DNA from: Lentisphaera araneosa HTCC2155
GTDB lineage: Bacteria > Verrucomicrobiota > Lentisphaeria > Lentisphaerales > Lentisphaeraceae
Assembly (NCBI RefSeq): GCF_000170755.1
Contig: NZ_ABCK01000002.1
Location: 62,001 to 126,000 of the forward strand
Length of the DNA stretch: 64,000 bases
Direction: 5' to 3'
In this document: piece by piece, positions 54,092 through 63,871 of the stretch
Layout of the letters: each line of letters opens with the position of its first letter
How positions within the stretch are numbered: the stretch's first letter is position 1
Made by a program: the position numbers and the translations under genes
Notes under the pieces: generated by a model
What the model saw: the letters and a program-made list of their open reading frames with translations, nothing else
What the model was told of the DNA's origin: nothing
Database searches by the model: none

Positions 54092-54850
54092 TTATCTTTC
54101 CGCATCCCACATAGTATCTCTCACATCTTGCCAATTGTAGGGTAAACCAAGCATAGTTTCATAGAAATCCATGAGTTCCACGTGACCATCAACGAATGAG
54201 TAATTAAATTTACCCGAATGTGGTACAGGTCCTGACCATAGTCCAGCTCCAGCGATCGAGTTATATTGTGTCAATGAAAATACCATCCCCTCTTTATTTC
54301 CCATTGTATTTTGTTCATTGAGGTTTTCACTTTTTAAGATCGTATCGCTTGAGTTACTTATTTCACTTACTTTCCTTGACGCTCCTAAGGATTCATAATC
54401 TCCTGATATACCTCGTACTCCGTTGAGAACGTGCGCTGGATTAGGCTCATCTTTTCTGAGGACCGATATTCCATAGGACTTTTTAACCTCATTTCCTGCT
54501 CGTACTACGTCATCTTCCGGACATACGTAAAGATCGTTTTGATTTTCGGTGATTCCGCTCGATTGTGATGTTACCATCTCTGCATAACTCAAACTACTTC
54601 TACCATCATACCCAGATATCAAATCATCCCAAGTTATGACACCACCAACAACAACACCATGACTTGGAAAGTGGCTGTCATTATCATCAGTATAATTATA
54701 AAGTGCAACACTTAACTGCCTTAATTGACTGACACATGTTGCTCGTCTTGCGCTTTTTCTAGCCTTTCCTAAGGCCGGCAACAATAAGCTGGCTAATATG
54801 CCAATGATGGCTACTACAACTAATAACTCTATTAAAGTAAAACGTTTCAT
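54092..54850 (-). CDS. Prepilin-type pseudopilin-like protein (H-X9-DG family)
   Basis: A 252-residue protein with the shortest leader (MKR), [20 protein letters not shown] (Glu at +5), [19 protein letters not shown], and a C-terminal [20 protein letters not shown], in which His and Asp-Gly are exactly nine residues apart (the canonical H-X9-DG). It is on the opposite strand to the tandem array and less similar to it. Its first codons and upstream region (54800-55050) are repeated at about 63600-63830, where they precede the second giant esterase. Confidence 0.9.
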   Translation of the reverse strand: MKRFTLIELLVVVAIIGILASLLLPALGKARKSARRATCVSQLRQLSVALYNYTDDNDSHFPSHGVVVGGVITWDDLISGYDGRSSLSYAEMVTSQSSGITENQNDLYVCPEDDVVRAGNEVKKSYGISVLRKDEPNPAHVLNGVRGISGDYESLGASRKVSEISNSSDTILKSENLNEQNTMGNKEGMVFSLTQYNSIAGAGLWSGPVPHSGKFNYSFVDGHVELMDFYETMLGLPYNWQDVRDTMWDAER

Positions 54851-55199
54851 AAGTTAAATATATTCCTTTTGTTTTAAATCTTAAACATATAAAATTAAAA
54901 AGCGATACAAATAAAATGAAAAAAAATACAATTTATTTAAATTTCTTACACAGACTTTAACAATAGGCAAAAAACATTCACCACTTCACAGAAAATGTAT
55001 ATAAAATACTGTTTAAAAAAAAACTTAAAATATAATTATAGAAGAAATTAACATGTAAACTAACATTTTTTAAATATAAACTTCAAAAAAAATGATTTAT
55101 ACCAATCTAAAAAAACATTTAAATACAATTACTAATCAATAAATCACAAAAGTAGTAATCTTAGTAAAATCTTCACAGGACCAATGCCTCAATTATACC
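54851..55199. other. AT-rich spacer upstream of pseudopilin gene, duplicated at 63660
   Basis: No gene. On the - strand it is the 5' region of the pseudopilin gene at 54092. The stretch 54841-54960 (CGTTTCATAAGTT, TTCCTTTTGTTTTAA, AAAGCGATACAAATAAAATG words) recurs with few changes at 63652-63750, so promoter and leader were copied as a unit. Its right part also holds the trailer of the EPS operon, without a recognisable terminator. Confidence 0.7.
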
Positions 55200-55784
55200 T
55201 CACTGAGAAAAATTCAGATCTAGAAATAGCAGATACTTTTTAAATTCGTTCTCATTTAGAAGTTCTTTGATTTTATTATCTCGCGCAGTTTTTTCAGCGT
55301 TCATGTCGATGTTTTTCTGAGTGGCAACTTTATCGAATATATTCATGTGGTGATCAAATAAAACCTCATAGACTTCTAAGGATTTTTCATCATCAAGGCC
55401 CATGAGAAATGGTGTGTACTTCTTCAAAACATTTTTTTCGATAGATTGGCTGACTTTTCTCAACTCGTCAATATTTTCATTATGCACTTTAGTTTGTTCG
55501 CTAATATCAACAGATTCTTTTGTTGGAGAGCTGATTTCACCTTCAACATTTACTCTTGGCTTTTTTTCTTCAAGACGAGCTTCAGCTTCAACTATTGAAG
55601 GGGTTTCTCTAGGTACTTTGCTCATCTTAAAAGCTTTTTTTTCTTTTTCTTTCAAGTGTTTTTTATGCGTTTTAATTTCTTGAATTTGCGGCTCATTTTC
55701 TTCGACTTGATTATTGTGATTTGTGACAAAATATCCAGCTAAACCAGCAAGTATGCAGATAGTGATGCCAATAGGTTTGGTCAT
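55200..55784 (-). CDS. Small membrane-anchored EPS-operon protein (copy 3), unknown function
   Basis: A 194-residue version of the proteins at 285 and 40458: membrane anchor, charged middle, conserved KKYTPFLMGLDDEKSLEVYE. Compared with copy 2 it has many substitutions in the first 95 residues (for example a different anchor, ITICILAGLAGYFVTNHNN) but nearly none in residues 97-160, and its tail (LLFLDLNFSQ) is unique. The patchwork indicates gene conversion between copies. Last gene of the copy-3 operon, with ATGA overlap to the preceding gene. Confidence 0.85.
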   Translation of the reverse strand: MTKPIGITICILAGLAGYFVTNHNNQVEENEPQIQEIKTHKKHLKEKEKKAFKMSKVPRETPSIVEAEARLEEKKPRVNVEGEISSPTKESVDISEQTKVHNENIDELRKVSQSIEKNVLKKYTPFLMGLDDEKSLEVYEVLFDHHMNIFDKVATQKNIDMNAEKTARDNKIKELLNENEFKKYLLFLDLNFSQ

Positions 55785-56512
55785 GTTTGAATCTCCTGCA
55801 CAGTTGAATCACTATCAAAGCTATCGTACTCATTAAAGATCTGACAAAGGTTGACCAAAGAGAGCCACATGGGCAGATAAATTGAAAGTGCAAGACAAGT
55901 AATAAAATATAAACTAGAGTACAAATAATGACCCAGGTACTGTGAAAGTGCAAAGGCCAAAATATTACTCAAGTTAGCAAAAAGATACGATCTTAATAAG
56001 TGAATTATGGCTCGTCTTTTGAAAAAATAAATAGACGAAAAAATTATGGCGATAGCAAAAGCAATAAAAATAATTGTTTGACTAAAGAAATAATAATAGC
56101 TAAACTTCTTTACAAGCTCGGGTTGAATCATGTCTTTTAGTCCCGCCAGTAAAATGACAACCATGACAAGGCTCAAAACTGGATAAAATAATGAGTCTTT
56201 TTTATATGATCCTAGCCACTTTAAACTTATTAGAATAACCATGACAACAAGCCCCGTGACCCAGGTATTTATTTGTGGATCAACAATAAGATTCGACATA
56301 TAATTTTGAGGATTAAACTGTAGGGAAAAATAATAAATTATTGAGCCAATCACAAAAACTAGGCCATGTGTAAAGGTGATTTTTTTTATGCAAATAAGTT
56401 TTTGTTTTTCGTCTAAGTTGAGCCGACTGCAATGATTAAATTTTTTCAAAAGGCTATGCTGAGAAAACTGAATCATGAGATACAGACAAGCAATTAATAT
56501 AAAAACAATCAT
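55781..56512 (-). CDS. Polytopic EPS-operon membrane protein (copy 3), unknown function
   Basis: A 243-residue protein, same length and topology as the copy at 41033. Residues 1-52 are identical to copy 2, the remainder carries some 35 substitutions, mostly conservative hydrophobic changes plus Asp/Glu/Ser changes in the C-terminal tail. Purifying selection on length and hydrophobic profile shows that both copies are functional. It overlaps both neighbours. Confidence 0.82.
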   Translation of the reverse strand: MIVFILIACLYLMIQFSQHSLLKKFNHCSRLNLDEKQKLICIKKITFTHGLVFVIGSIIYYFSLQFNPQNYMSNLIVDPQINTWVTGLVVMVILISLKWLGSYKKDSLFYPVLSLVMVVILLAGLKDMIQPELVKKFSYYYFFSQTIIFIAFAIAIIFSSIYFFKRRAIIHLLRSYLFANLSNILAFALSQYLGHYLYSSLYFITCLALSIYLPMWLSLVNLCQIFNEYDSFDSDSTVQEIQT

Positions 56513-57756
56513 GAGATAGCCTTTTTCCTATACCTAAGTGTTTTATCCCAGCTCAAAGATTTTTTAAGTCCCAGCTTTTCAATAGGCAACAAAAGAAGGG
56601 CATGAGTGGAAGCTAGCATACTAATTGTAGACGATACAAAAATATAGGGAATGTAGCGAATACAATGAGGTTGCCGATCTTTGATGCAAGCGGCAAACAT
56701 TTGAAAGAAAGGACTGAAATTGCCAAATCCACAAAACAATAAAAATAAAGTAATGAGGGAAGCTGACATATTCACGCTTATATTTCCAAACAAAAAAGCT
56801 ACAATGGATAAAACCAGCAAAGCGGCAGGGGCTGCATAAATAGTCAGCAATAAGAGCGCATCCAGCTTTCTCAATAGGTTTTTATCTTTATGCATGAGTG
56901 TGGGAATTAAGTGTTTAATCATACAGTCATTGTGACCATAAGCCCAGCGACGCACTTGCTTGTACCTAGCCTGCCAGGTTTCTGGTGTTTCTTCATAACA
57001 GGCGGCGGCATTGAGATATTTAATTTTGTAGCCATTGAGATAAAGCTTGTAGGTCAAGTCAGTATCTTCTGTGAGGGTTCGAGTGTCCCATCCACCCACG
57101 TCTTCTAATGCACTCAATCGAATACCTCCAGTAGTACCACCAAATTGCGGTAGCAGATCAAAATAATTTCTTACATTTTGGTCAATGGCATAACCTGAGC
57201 GTCTTTCCAAATCAATGAGCTTTGTCATGATATTGGCATTGGCGTTATAGGTGACAACTCGCCCCATGGTGGCACCAACTTGAGGATCTTTGAAAGGGCT
57301 TATGAGGCGTTTAATCAAATCTGCCTGAGGAAGGTAATCAGCATCAAAGATGACAATAATCTCTGACTTCAGGGTCGCAATAATCTCCTTCATGGCGGCA
57401 GCTTTACCTGGCTCGGAACTCATGGGGCGATGGTGAGCTCGAATATGACTTTGTGGATTCTTGCATAAGAAATTATCGATTAATTCTTTGGTGCCATCAC
57501 TGGAGCGATCATTGAGAATAATTACCTCAAGTTGCCCAGTCTTATACTCCAGCTTATTCATACAGTCCAGGCAACCTTCGATAACCGCTTCTTCGTTGTG
57601 GGCCGGAACAAGCACAGAAACCTTTGGGTTGTACTCCAAATCAATTTCCAATCCCTCATCAATGTTTTTTTCATTATTTGAGAGAGTATAAAAAGTCATG
57701 AATAAGGACCTAAGTAAAATGAGCCCCACCAGAATATAGATAAAAAAGAATATCAC
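56509..57756 (-). CDS. Processive family 2 glycosyltransferase (copy 3)
   Basis: A 415-residue GT2 synthase with the same DAD, TED and QVRRW motifs as the 41761 copy. The differences (such as Asp-Leu-Glu-Tyr for Asp-Glu-Glu-Tyr at 39-42, Cys for Arg in NFLCKN, Tyr for His in VRNYFD, HLIPTLMHKDK for HFIPTLMHTDK) all fall before residue 300 and avoid the catalytic motifs, so both should make the same polymer or a close variant. A one-base gap separates it from the barrel gene. Confidence 0.92.
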   Translation of the reverse strand: MIFFFIYILVGLILLRSLFMTFYTLSNNEKNIDEGLEIDLEYNPKVSVLVPAHNEEAVIEGCLDCMNKLEYKTGQLEVIILNDRSSDGTKELIDNFLCKNPQSHIRAHHRPMSSEPGKAAAMKEIIATLKSEIIVIFDADYLPQADLIKRLISPFKDPQVGATMGRVVTYNANANIMTKLIDLERRSGYAIDQNVRNYFDLLPQFGGTTGGIRLSALEDVGGWDTRTLTEDTDLTYKLYLNGYKIKYLNAAACYEETPETWQARYKQVRRWAYGHNDCMIKHLIPTLMHKDKNLLRKLDALLLLTIYAAPAALLVLSIVAFLFGNISVNMSASLITLFLLFCGFGNFSPFFQMFAACIKDRQPHCIRYIPYIFVSSTISMLASTHALLLLPIEKLGLKKSLSWDKTLRYRKKAIS

Positions 57757-57757
57757 T

Positions 57758-58600
57758 TTAAAATAACCATGTAGCGCTTATCAAGATTGAATGGGAGTGA
57801 TAGGACTCCACATCTGTATATGCATACTCAACGCCAAGCTCCAGGTCTTTTTTAAGGAACTTTCCTGCTTCTAAACTAAAGCCCCAGATATCTTGCTTCA
57901 CCTCGGTGATTTTATCCACTACAGAAATATAATTTGATTTGCCAATGAGAAGTTCACCACCTAAACGCCAATCATGTATCTTGCCATAGCTATAATGCGC
58001 ACTTGCGCTGTAGCCAGTTTTACTGTCTTGATCAAGGTATTCGGGTGTGATATTAATTTGCCCCACAGAGAAATATTCGTGCTGAGCAGTGAAATACTGG
58101 ACAAGATCCATACTCAAAAGCGAGATGGACTGATTATTACGAAAACGTTTATTGCGGTATGTGGCCCTGTAGACACGACTTACTTTATCGTCATAAACGA
58201 TTCCAGTCGCCCAGTTATGCTTGGGGATGTCATTACCTTCACTTCCTAAAAATAAATCACCATAGAGGCTCCAATGACCATCAATTTTGTATTCCGCAAA
58301 AGCTCCACCGCCAATGGCCTGATCATAGAAATCTGTGTAAAATACTTCAGCTCCCAGTTTCCACTGCTCGCCAAGACTCATTCGAGCTAAAACACTGTAA
58401 TTATTGACATCATCCAAGCCGTCACTTAAGTCAACATAGTTATAGCCTAACCGAATTGATTCTAGGCTTAGTTCAGGGCCTTTTTCTATTGAGTAATAAC
58501 GTTCCCCATCATACTTAAATTTTTTACCGTTTTGCTGGGCATTGAGGGCTGTTGCCATACTCATAAGGGTCAGCCCAATTAATAATTTCTTGCTAAACAT
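57758..58600 (-). CDS. Outer-membrane beta-barrel protein (copy 3)
   Basis: A 280-residue barrel, identical to the copy at 43010 except for one residue (GGELLIGK instead of GGEFLIGK) in the translation. It has the signal peptide ending ALNAQ and terminal Phe. Its start overlaps the epimerase gene by eight bases. Near-identity with copy 2 in contrast to the diverged distal genes marks a recent conversion tract. Confidence 0.8.
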   Translation of the reverse strand: MFSKKLLIGLTLMSMATALNAQQNGKKFKYDGERYYSIEKGPELSLESIRLGYNYVDLSDGLDDVNNYSVLARMSLGEQWKLGAEVFYTDFYDQAIGGGAFAEYKIDGHWSLYGDLFLGSEGNDIPKHNWATGIVYDDKVSRVYRATYRNKRFRNNQSISLLSMDLVQYFTAQHEYFSVGQINITPEYLDQDSKTGYSASAHYSYGKIHDWRLGGELLIGKSNYISVVDKITEVKQDIWGFSLEAGKFLKKDLELGVEYAYTDVESYHSHSILISATWLF

Positions 58601-59747
58601 TTGCTACCTCTTTTCTTTTGGCTAAAATTATATCTAAAATTCGTTTGCTGGCAGTTCCATCGCCATAGGGATTGTGAGCTCGGCTCATTTTTTCATAGAG
58701 TTTGGAGTCATCAATCAGCTGCTGAGTTTCCTTAACTAAAGCGTCGACTTCAGTACCCACAAGTTTAACCGTTCCGGCCTTTACAGCCTCAGGTCTCTCG
58801 GTTGTATCGCGCATCACTAGAACGGGCTTACCTAGACTTGGAGCCTCCTCCTGAATCCCACCTGAGTCGCTCATGATTAGCAAACAATTATCCATGAGGT
58901 AGATAAAGGGTTCGTAATCCTGAGGTGCAATCAGATGTATATTGGATACGCCCGTGAGCAGCTGTTCTACTGGTTTTTTTACATTGGGATTGAGATGTAC
59001 TGGGTAGACAAAATCAATATTGGGATTGCGCTTGGCAAGATCTTTAAGTGCCAGACATATATTTTCAAAACCCTGACCAAAATTCTCTCTCCTATGACCT
59101 GTAACTAAAATGAATTTCCTAGCTGTATCAAGGTCATACCCAGATTTGTAAATAGCTTGATGACAGCCCTGGTTCAGTTCGAGGTCATTGCGTATTTTCT
59201 CTACTTTGAATAGTAGGGCATCGATAACCGTGTTACCCGTGACATAAATCTTTTCACGATCCACACCTTCTTTCATCAAGTTCATGGCAGCTTCTTCGGT
59301 GGGAGCGAAATGATAGCTGGCAATTCTACCCGTTAATTGGCGGTTAATTTCTTCAGGCCAGGGGCTGTAGATATTATGAGTCCGCAAGCCAGCCTCAACA
59401 TGACCAACGGGGATTTGCTCGTAATACGCAGCTAAAGATGCCGCCATTGTGGTTGTAGTATCACCATGGACTAAAACTAAATCAGGTTTGAAGTCATGAA
59501 GAACTGGCTTGAGTTCCATCACAACATCAGAAGTAATGCTATTTAAATTTTGACCCGCACGCATGAGGTCTAAATCATAATCTGCTTTTAAACCGAAGGA
59601 AGTCATTACTTGATCGAGCATTTCACGATGCTGAGCCGTGACACAGATTTTTACTTTCAGGTGCGCAGATTTTTTTAGTTCCAGTGCCAAGGGAGCCATT
59701 TTTATTGCTTCAGGACGAGTCCCGAATACCAGTAATATTTTTCTCAT
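58593..59747 (-). CDS. wecB: UDP-N-acetylglucosamine 2-epimerase (copy 3)
   Basis: A 384-residue epimerase, identical in protein sequence to the copy at 43845, with the same AAGGAG-type ribosome site before ATG 59747 and the same misleading 31-codon upstream extension. It should supply UDP-ManNAc for the second EPS synthase. First gene of the copy-3 five-gene unit, 128 bases after the stop of the giant esterase. Confidence 0.95.
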   Translation of the reverse strand: MRKILLVFGTRPEAIKMAPLALELKKSAHLKVKICVTAQHREMLDQVMTSFGLKADYDLDLMRAGQNLNSITSDVVMELKPVLHDFKPDLVLVHGDTTTTMAASLAAYYEQIPVGHVEAGLRTHNIYSPWPEEINRQLTGRIASYHFAPTEEAAMNLMKEGVDREKIYVTGNTVIDALLFKVEKIRNDLELNQGCHQAIYKSGYDLDTARKFILVTGHRRENFGQGFENICLALKDLAKRNPNIDFVYPVHLNPNVKKPVEQLLTGVSNIHLIAPQDYEPFIYLMDNCLLIMSDSGGIQEEAPSLGKPVLVMRDTTERPEAVKAGTVKLVGTEVDALVKETQQLIDDSKLYEKMSRAHNPYGDGTASKRILDIILAKRKEVANV

Positions 59748-59874
59748 TTTATCTCCTTGTTTCCATCTTGTGTAAACAGATGCTTGATCCTCAAATTGCA
59801 GTAAAAAGCGCAGGGGGATCCTAGACTGTCGAGAATTCATTGTCGACAGCCCCGTAAGTTTACAGTTTTAATAC

Positions 59875-62800
59875 TTAGGGGGTGTTTAGGTCACTTTGTG
59901 ATGAGTTCCACTCACCTAAGTCCGCATTGTAAGTCCAAATTCTAACTCGAATATCATTAACTAGCGTACCGGTGATATCAAAAACACCTGAATCCACATT
60001 CCAGTCGAAATAGGAGCCATCGATAAAGGCTCCGTCTGAGATCCTTTCTAGCTCAATGTAGTACCAACCCAAGTAGTTACTTTGATTCCAGTTGAGAGTT
60101 AAACTCGTACCGTCAAGACCATGGGAAGAATAAGTCGCGGCCTGATTTTCACTTGTGGCCAGATCCTTAATGTCCTGATTCCATTGCCCAAGATTCATAT
60201 CATAGGACCAAATGTGAACTTCATAGTAATCCAGCGGCTGACTCACTGCACCCACGAGTGCTTCTGCACTTGTTCGAGCAAAATAATCACTCCATTCAAC
60301 TTCCAGAGTGAATTTATTCACCAACTGAATGTAATACCAGCCATCGTAGGTGCTTCTATTCCACTTAATAGTTAGCTCAGAGGCGTCTCCAGTATAGGAT
60401 GTAAATGAGGCATTTGCCGGAGCAAAATTAGGATCAGTAATTACCGAGTCCTCGATATGCCATTCGCCATTGGCATAAGTCCACAGGCGCACATAGACAT
60501 TTTCATAGCCACTGAGATTAAGATCTACAGTCGTAACATCTGAATCAAGGTACATGCCATAGAGATCATCCATGCCTTCAGATGTACCAACGGCTAAATA
60601 GTAGTAAGCCGTATTGTCTAGTGCAGTCCAAGTCAGGGTATGAGAACTCGGATTTGTCATCGTTAAAGATGAAAGCTGTAATTGTTTTGATTCGTAGAGA
60701 GCTGTGACAGTGAGATCGGCTGTAATGTTGTCAAAAGCCAAATCCCAACCTGTATGAGCATAGCCATTAGGTGGATTTATCGAGGGTTCGACTGCACCGC
60801 TTCCGTAAGCAATACTTTGACTCAACTCACCACCGCCAATTCGAGTTCCTGCTCCCAAATCAAAGCTCACATTATAATTTTTAATGGCAAATTGTGCTAC
60901 TACTGTTAGATCGCCAGTGATGTTTAAAAAATCAGCGGACCAATCGACAAAATTATGGCTAATAGGAACAATAATTTCTGGTGCCTGAGCACTACCTCCA
61001 TGAGTAACCGTTTGAACTAATTCACCCGACTCTAAGCTCGCAATTCCTAGATCAAAAGTAACAGTATATTGATTATAATCGTATAATGCAGTGTATGTCA
61101 CATTTTCAACAGCAGGTAAAATCTCAGGCCAAGCCCTAAATATTTTATCGTCTGTATCGACTCCCGCAGGGGGAACAGCTACCCACCCCTCATCGACAAG
61201 CTGAGTACTTGTTGAACCATCAACGTTTACGAAGATAATTTCATAACTAGAGGTCGCCGGCGTTGGCAAAGTTACTTTTTTAAATGAAAATGCTTCGTGA
61301 GCAAAAATATCAGTGCCAGAGATTTTAGAGATATCCAAAAAAAAAGTATCTGCACCCTCCGTTCGAAAATCAATAGTGTACTCATATCTCTCAAGATTAC
61401 TACTAACATAGTTACAACTCAACTCTTCTGTAACTCCTGCTGAGGCTAAACTTGCAGTTGCCTTTAAATTCAAATCATAAGTTGATGCATAAAATTTCAC
61501 CTGATAATTACCCTCATCACTTACATTTACAGTAAGGCGGACACCATCACCAATAGCATTAAACGACGCTCGCCCCGCAAGAACACTGCAATCTAGTTCA
61601 CTCGGATCTCCATTAGACCATACATAATTATTTTCACTTTCAAATGCCCCACTGCTGAATGTAGCGCTGGCTATTGCTTCAATCCCTCCAAACCCAACAC
61701 CATCCAACATACTCTGATTTGGCACCTGAGCTCCTCCGTCCCAAGCTGCCCAGTCAAGGTTACCATGGTCGGTAAGATTAACATCATTTAGACCCGGACC
61801 TATATACCCTTCCTGATTAAGGTTAATTGATATCTTAGACCCACCATCTTTAAGGATATACAAGGCTGTGTAGGTCGCATCTGAATATGCATTAGAGATA
61901 CTTGGCCAGGAGAGAAAAGATCTGATATCCGTATCAACTCCTTCTGGAGGAACAGGGACTTCCCCCGCATTAACCGTTGTACTTACCTGACTGCCATCCA
62001 CATTGATGAATTTTATAGAGTACGTCGTAATCGGCGGAGGAGATGTAATGAAAGTGTTAATAAATAATTGCACATTTGCCTGACCAACGGCATCATGATC
62101 ATAACCATGAATATCACTGAAATTAGTTCGATAAGGCGCTACTTGAGTGTCGAATAAAACTCCTTTTGAATCCCCATTACTAATATTCATTAAAGCTGTA
62201 TTAATACCTTCCCCTGAATTCCCCACAGTATTCATTACAAATTTGTATTGATCACTCACAAGCCCCATATCCTGCAGATCAGCTTCCACTTGATTTAAAA
62301 GCCCTCTCCACCTATTAGCATAATTGAATTCACAGGTATTATTCTGGTATGGAGGCGTCCCTACGCCATCACTTTCTCCTTGAAACCAAAATAAACCTCT
62401 AAATCTTGGCACTCCTCCTTCTGAAATAATTTGAGCTAATTTAGCTTGTAATTTTGCAGTCGTATTGTCGTAAGTCCCAAAAAATTGTTTCTTGTAAATC
62501 CACTGCGGACTGGAACCATCGTGCCAATTGGATATCTGCTCACCAGGTTCACCATCAATAACAACAACAGGATCCGAAAACAATCCCGAGTTCGCCAAGA
62601 CATCTTCCACTCCTTTCCCATAATAATAAAGCCCCTCACTCCCAGAAGATTCGGGGTCAACGGGCCAAAAGGCATTGGATTGCCCCGTAGCCATAAAAAC
62701 ATCTACATAATTACCAGCTCCCGATTTATCAGTATAGAGAGCCGTGTAAGTTACATCTTGACTTGCGGGCTTAACATTTGGCCACCCCGTAAATGTTTTA

Positions 62801-63567
62801 TCAGCAGTACTCACTCCTGATGGTGGCACCGCAATTCCCCCCTCATGAATCGTCTCAACTGTTTCCGTACCATCTACATTAATAAATATCGTTTCATGTG
62901 TTTTTTGTATCGGAGGTGGAACAGTGGTCAATGTTTTCAAAGAAAAAGCTTCATGCGCAAAAATCGCTTGACCACCCCCATTTTTCACCAAATCAAGAGA
63001 TAGAGTATCTGAACCCTGAGTAGAAAAATCGATCGTGTATTCATATCTTTGAATTGCATTAGCAACATAACTACCATTTACTACATCTTGTATGCCCGCT
63101 GAACTTAAGCTAGCGGTAGCATCTAAGTTAAGGTCGTATGTTGAAGCGTAAAATTTAAGTTGATAATCTCCTGCGTTAGCCACACTAACAACAAGACGAA
63201 CACCATCACCCGTGTTAGCTATACTCGCACTTCCCGACAAAGTACTTGAGCCAATAGAAGTAGGTGCTCCATTAGTCCAAGTGTAATTATTGGCACTATC
63301 AAAATTCCCCACGGCAAAACTAGTAGATCCAATTGCGGAAAAACTTACAAAGCCACCACCAGAACTCATGGTTTGATTAGGCGCAGACGCACCACCATCC
63401 CATGCAGCCCAATCTAAATCTCCATGCGCAGATAAGTCAACATTTGTCACACCTTTGCCAGAAAAAGCTTTTTGTGTAAGACTTATATTTACAGAATTAT
63501 TAGCGCAAACAAAGAGCTGCAAGGAAAATATAATATAAACAAATATGTGGGTTGGTATTTTGGTCAT
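59875..63567 (-). CDS. Giant modular secreted esterase with one SASA domain
   Basis: A 1230-residue secreted protein from ATG 63567; the frame extends 82 codons upstream but the extension lacks a signal and contains other sequence. Signal peptide about 1-22. Order: beta-sandwich (about 24-215, LDWAAWDGG), InlB-type repeat, one SASA module (about 287-510; GQSN 295-298, WFQGES 404-409), InlB repeat, second beta-sandwich (about 580-765), three InlB-type repeats (about 775-960), then the C-terminal region from about 960 with three WTY repeats, shared with the protein at 45128. Here the C-terminus reads through cleanly ([20 protein letters not shown]), which shows what the other copy should look like. 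It starts in an ATGA overlap with a 31-codon prepilin leader fragment. Confidence 0.85.
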   Translation of the reverse strand: MTKIPTHIFVYIIFSLQLFVCANNSVNISLTQKAFSGKGVTNVDLSAHGDLDWAAWDGGASAPNQTMSSGGGFVSFSAIGSTSFAVGNFDSANNYTWTNGAPTSIGSSTLSGSASIANTGDGVRLVVSVANAGDYQLKFYASTYDLNLDATASLSSAGIQDVVNGSYVANAIQRYEYTIDFSTQGSDTLSLDLVKNGGGQAIFAHEAFSLKTLTTVPPPIQKTHETIFINVDGTETVETIHEGGIAVPPSGVSTADKTFTGWPNVKPASQDVTYTALYTDKSGAGNYVDVFMATGQSNAFWPVDPESSGSEGLYYYGKGVEDVLANSGLFSDPVVVIDGEPGEQISNWHDGSSPQWIYKKQFFGTYDNTTAKLQAKLAQIISEGGVPRFRGLFWFQGESDGVGTPPYQNNTCEFNYANRWRGLLNQVEADLQDMGLVSDQYKFVMNTVGNSGEGINTALMNISNGDSKGVLFDTQVAPYRTNFSDIHGYDHDAVGQANVQLFINTFITSPPPITTYSIKFINVDGSQVSTTVNAGEVPVPPEGVDTDIRSFLSWPSISNAYSDATYTALYILKDGGSKISINLNQEGYIGPGLNDVNLTDHGNLDWAAWDGGAQVPNQSMLDGVGFGGIEAIASATFSSGAFESENNYVWSNGDPSELDCSVLAGRASFNAIGDGVRLTVNVSDEGNYQVKFYASTYDLNLKATASLASAGVTEELSCNYVSSNLERYEYTIDFRTEGADTFFLDISKISGTDIFAHEAFSFKKVTLPTPATSSYEIIFVNVDGSTSTQLVDEGWVAVPPAGVDTDDKIFRAWPEILPAVENVTYTALYDYNQYTVTFDLGIASLESGELVQTVTHGGSAQAPEIIVPISHNFVDWSADFLNITGDLTVVAQFAIKNYNVSFDLGAGTRIGGGELSQSIAYGSGAVEPSINPPNGYAHTGWDLAFDNITADLTVTALYESKQLQLSSLTMTNPSSHTLTWTALDNTAYYYLAVGTSEGMDDLYGMYLDSDVTTVDLNLSGYENVYVRLWTYANGEWHIEDSVITDPNFAPANASFTSYTGDASELTIKWNRSTYDGWYYIQLVNKFTLEVEWSDYFARTSAEALVGAVSQPLDYYEVHIWSYDMNLGQWNQDIKDLATSENQAATYSSHGLDGTSLTLNWNQSNYLGWYYIELERISDGAFIDGSYFDWNVDSGVFDITGTLVNDIRVRIWTYNADLGEWNSSQSDLNTP

Positions 63568-63659
63568 CTGTGTAAGCCTAATGTGGTTAATAATAAAATG
63601 GCTAATATGCCAATGATGGCTACTACCACTAATAACTCTATTAAAGTAAAACGTTTCAT
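63564..63659 (-). CDS. 31-residue truncated prepilin leader peptide overlapping the esterase start
   Basis: [20 protein letters not shown] is identical to the start of the pseudopilin at 54092, then the sequence turns to ILLLTTLGLHR and stops; its TGA overlaps the ATG of the giant esterase (ATGA). Upstream DNA (63660-63750) also matches the upstream region of the 54092 gene. It looks like a prepilin gene cut off by insertion or recombination, leaving its promoter and first codons to drive the esterase by translational coupling. The esterase has no clear ribosome site of its own. Confidence 0.7.
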   Translation of the reverse strand: MKRFTLIELLVVVAIIGILAILLLTTLGLHR

Positions 63660-63871
63660 AAGTTATATATTCCTTTTTTGTTTTAAGTCTTAAACATATA
63701 AAATTAAAAAGCGATACAAATAAAATGAAAAAAAAATACAATTTTTTTAAGAAGACTTTAATAATAGAAAAATAAACATTCACCAATTCACATAAAATAT
63801 TTTTTAATAACAATTTAAAATATAGATAAGAGGGCTTTTAACATAAAAAATACCATTTCTAAAAAAAATAA

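Larger units (their letters stand above)
55260..60715. repeat. Direct repeat, EPS operon copy 3 plus constant C-terminus of the second giant esterase
   Basis: This is the partner of 40512-45950, in the same orientation. The right boundary lies after TGACAGTGAGAT at about 60715 inside the esterase gene. Identity is essentially complete from about 57758 to 60715 except for a block of single-base differences in 59975-60180, where this copy is the in-frame one. Homologous recombination between the two repeats would delete or duplicate the 14.7 kb between them. Confidence 0.92.

Noticed and set aside
63568-63813. 82-codon extension of the second giant esterase
   Set aside because: It overlaps the prepilin leader in another frame and would bury the signal peptide.
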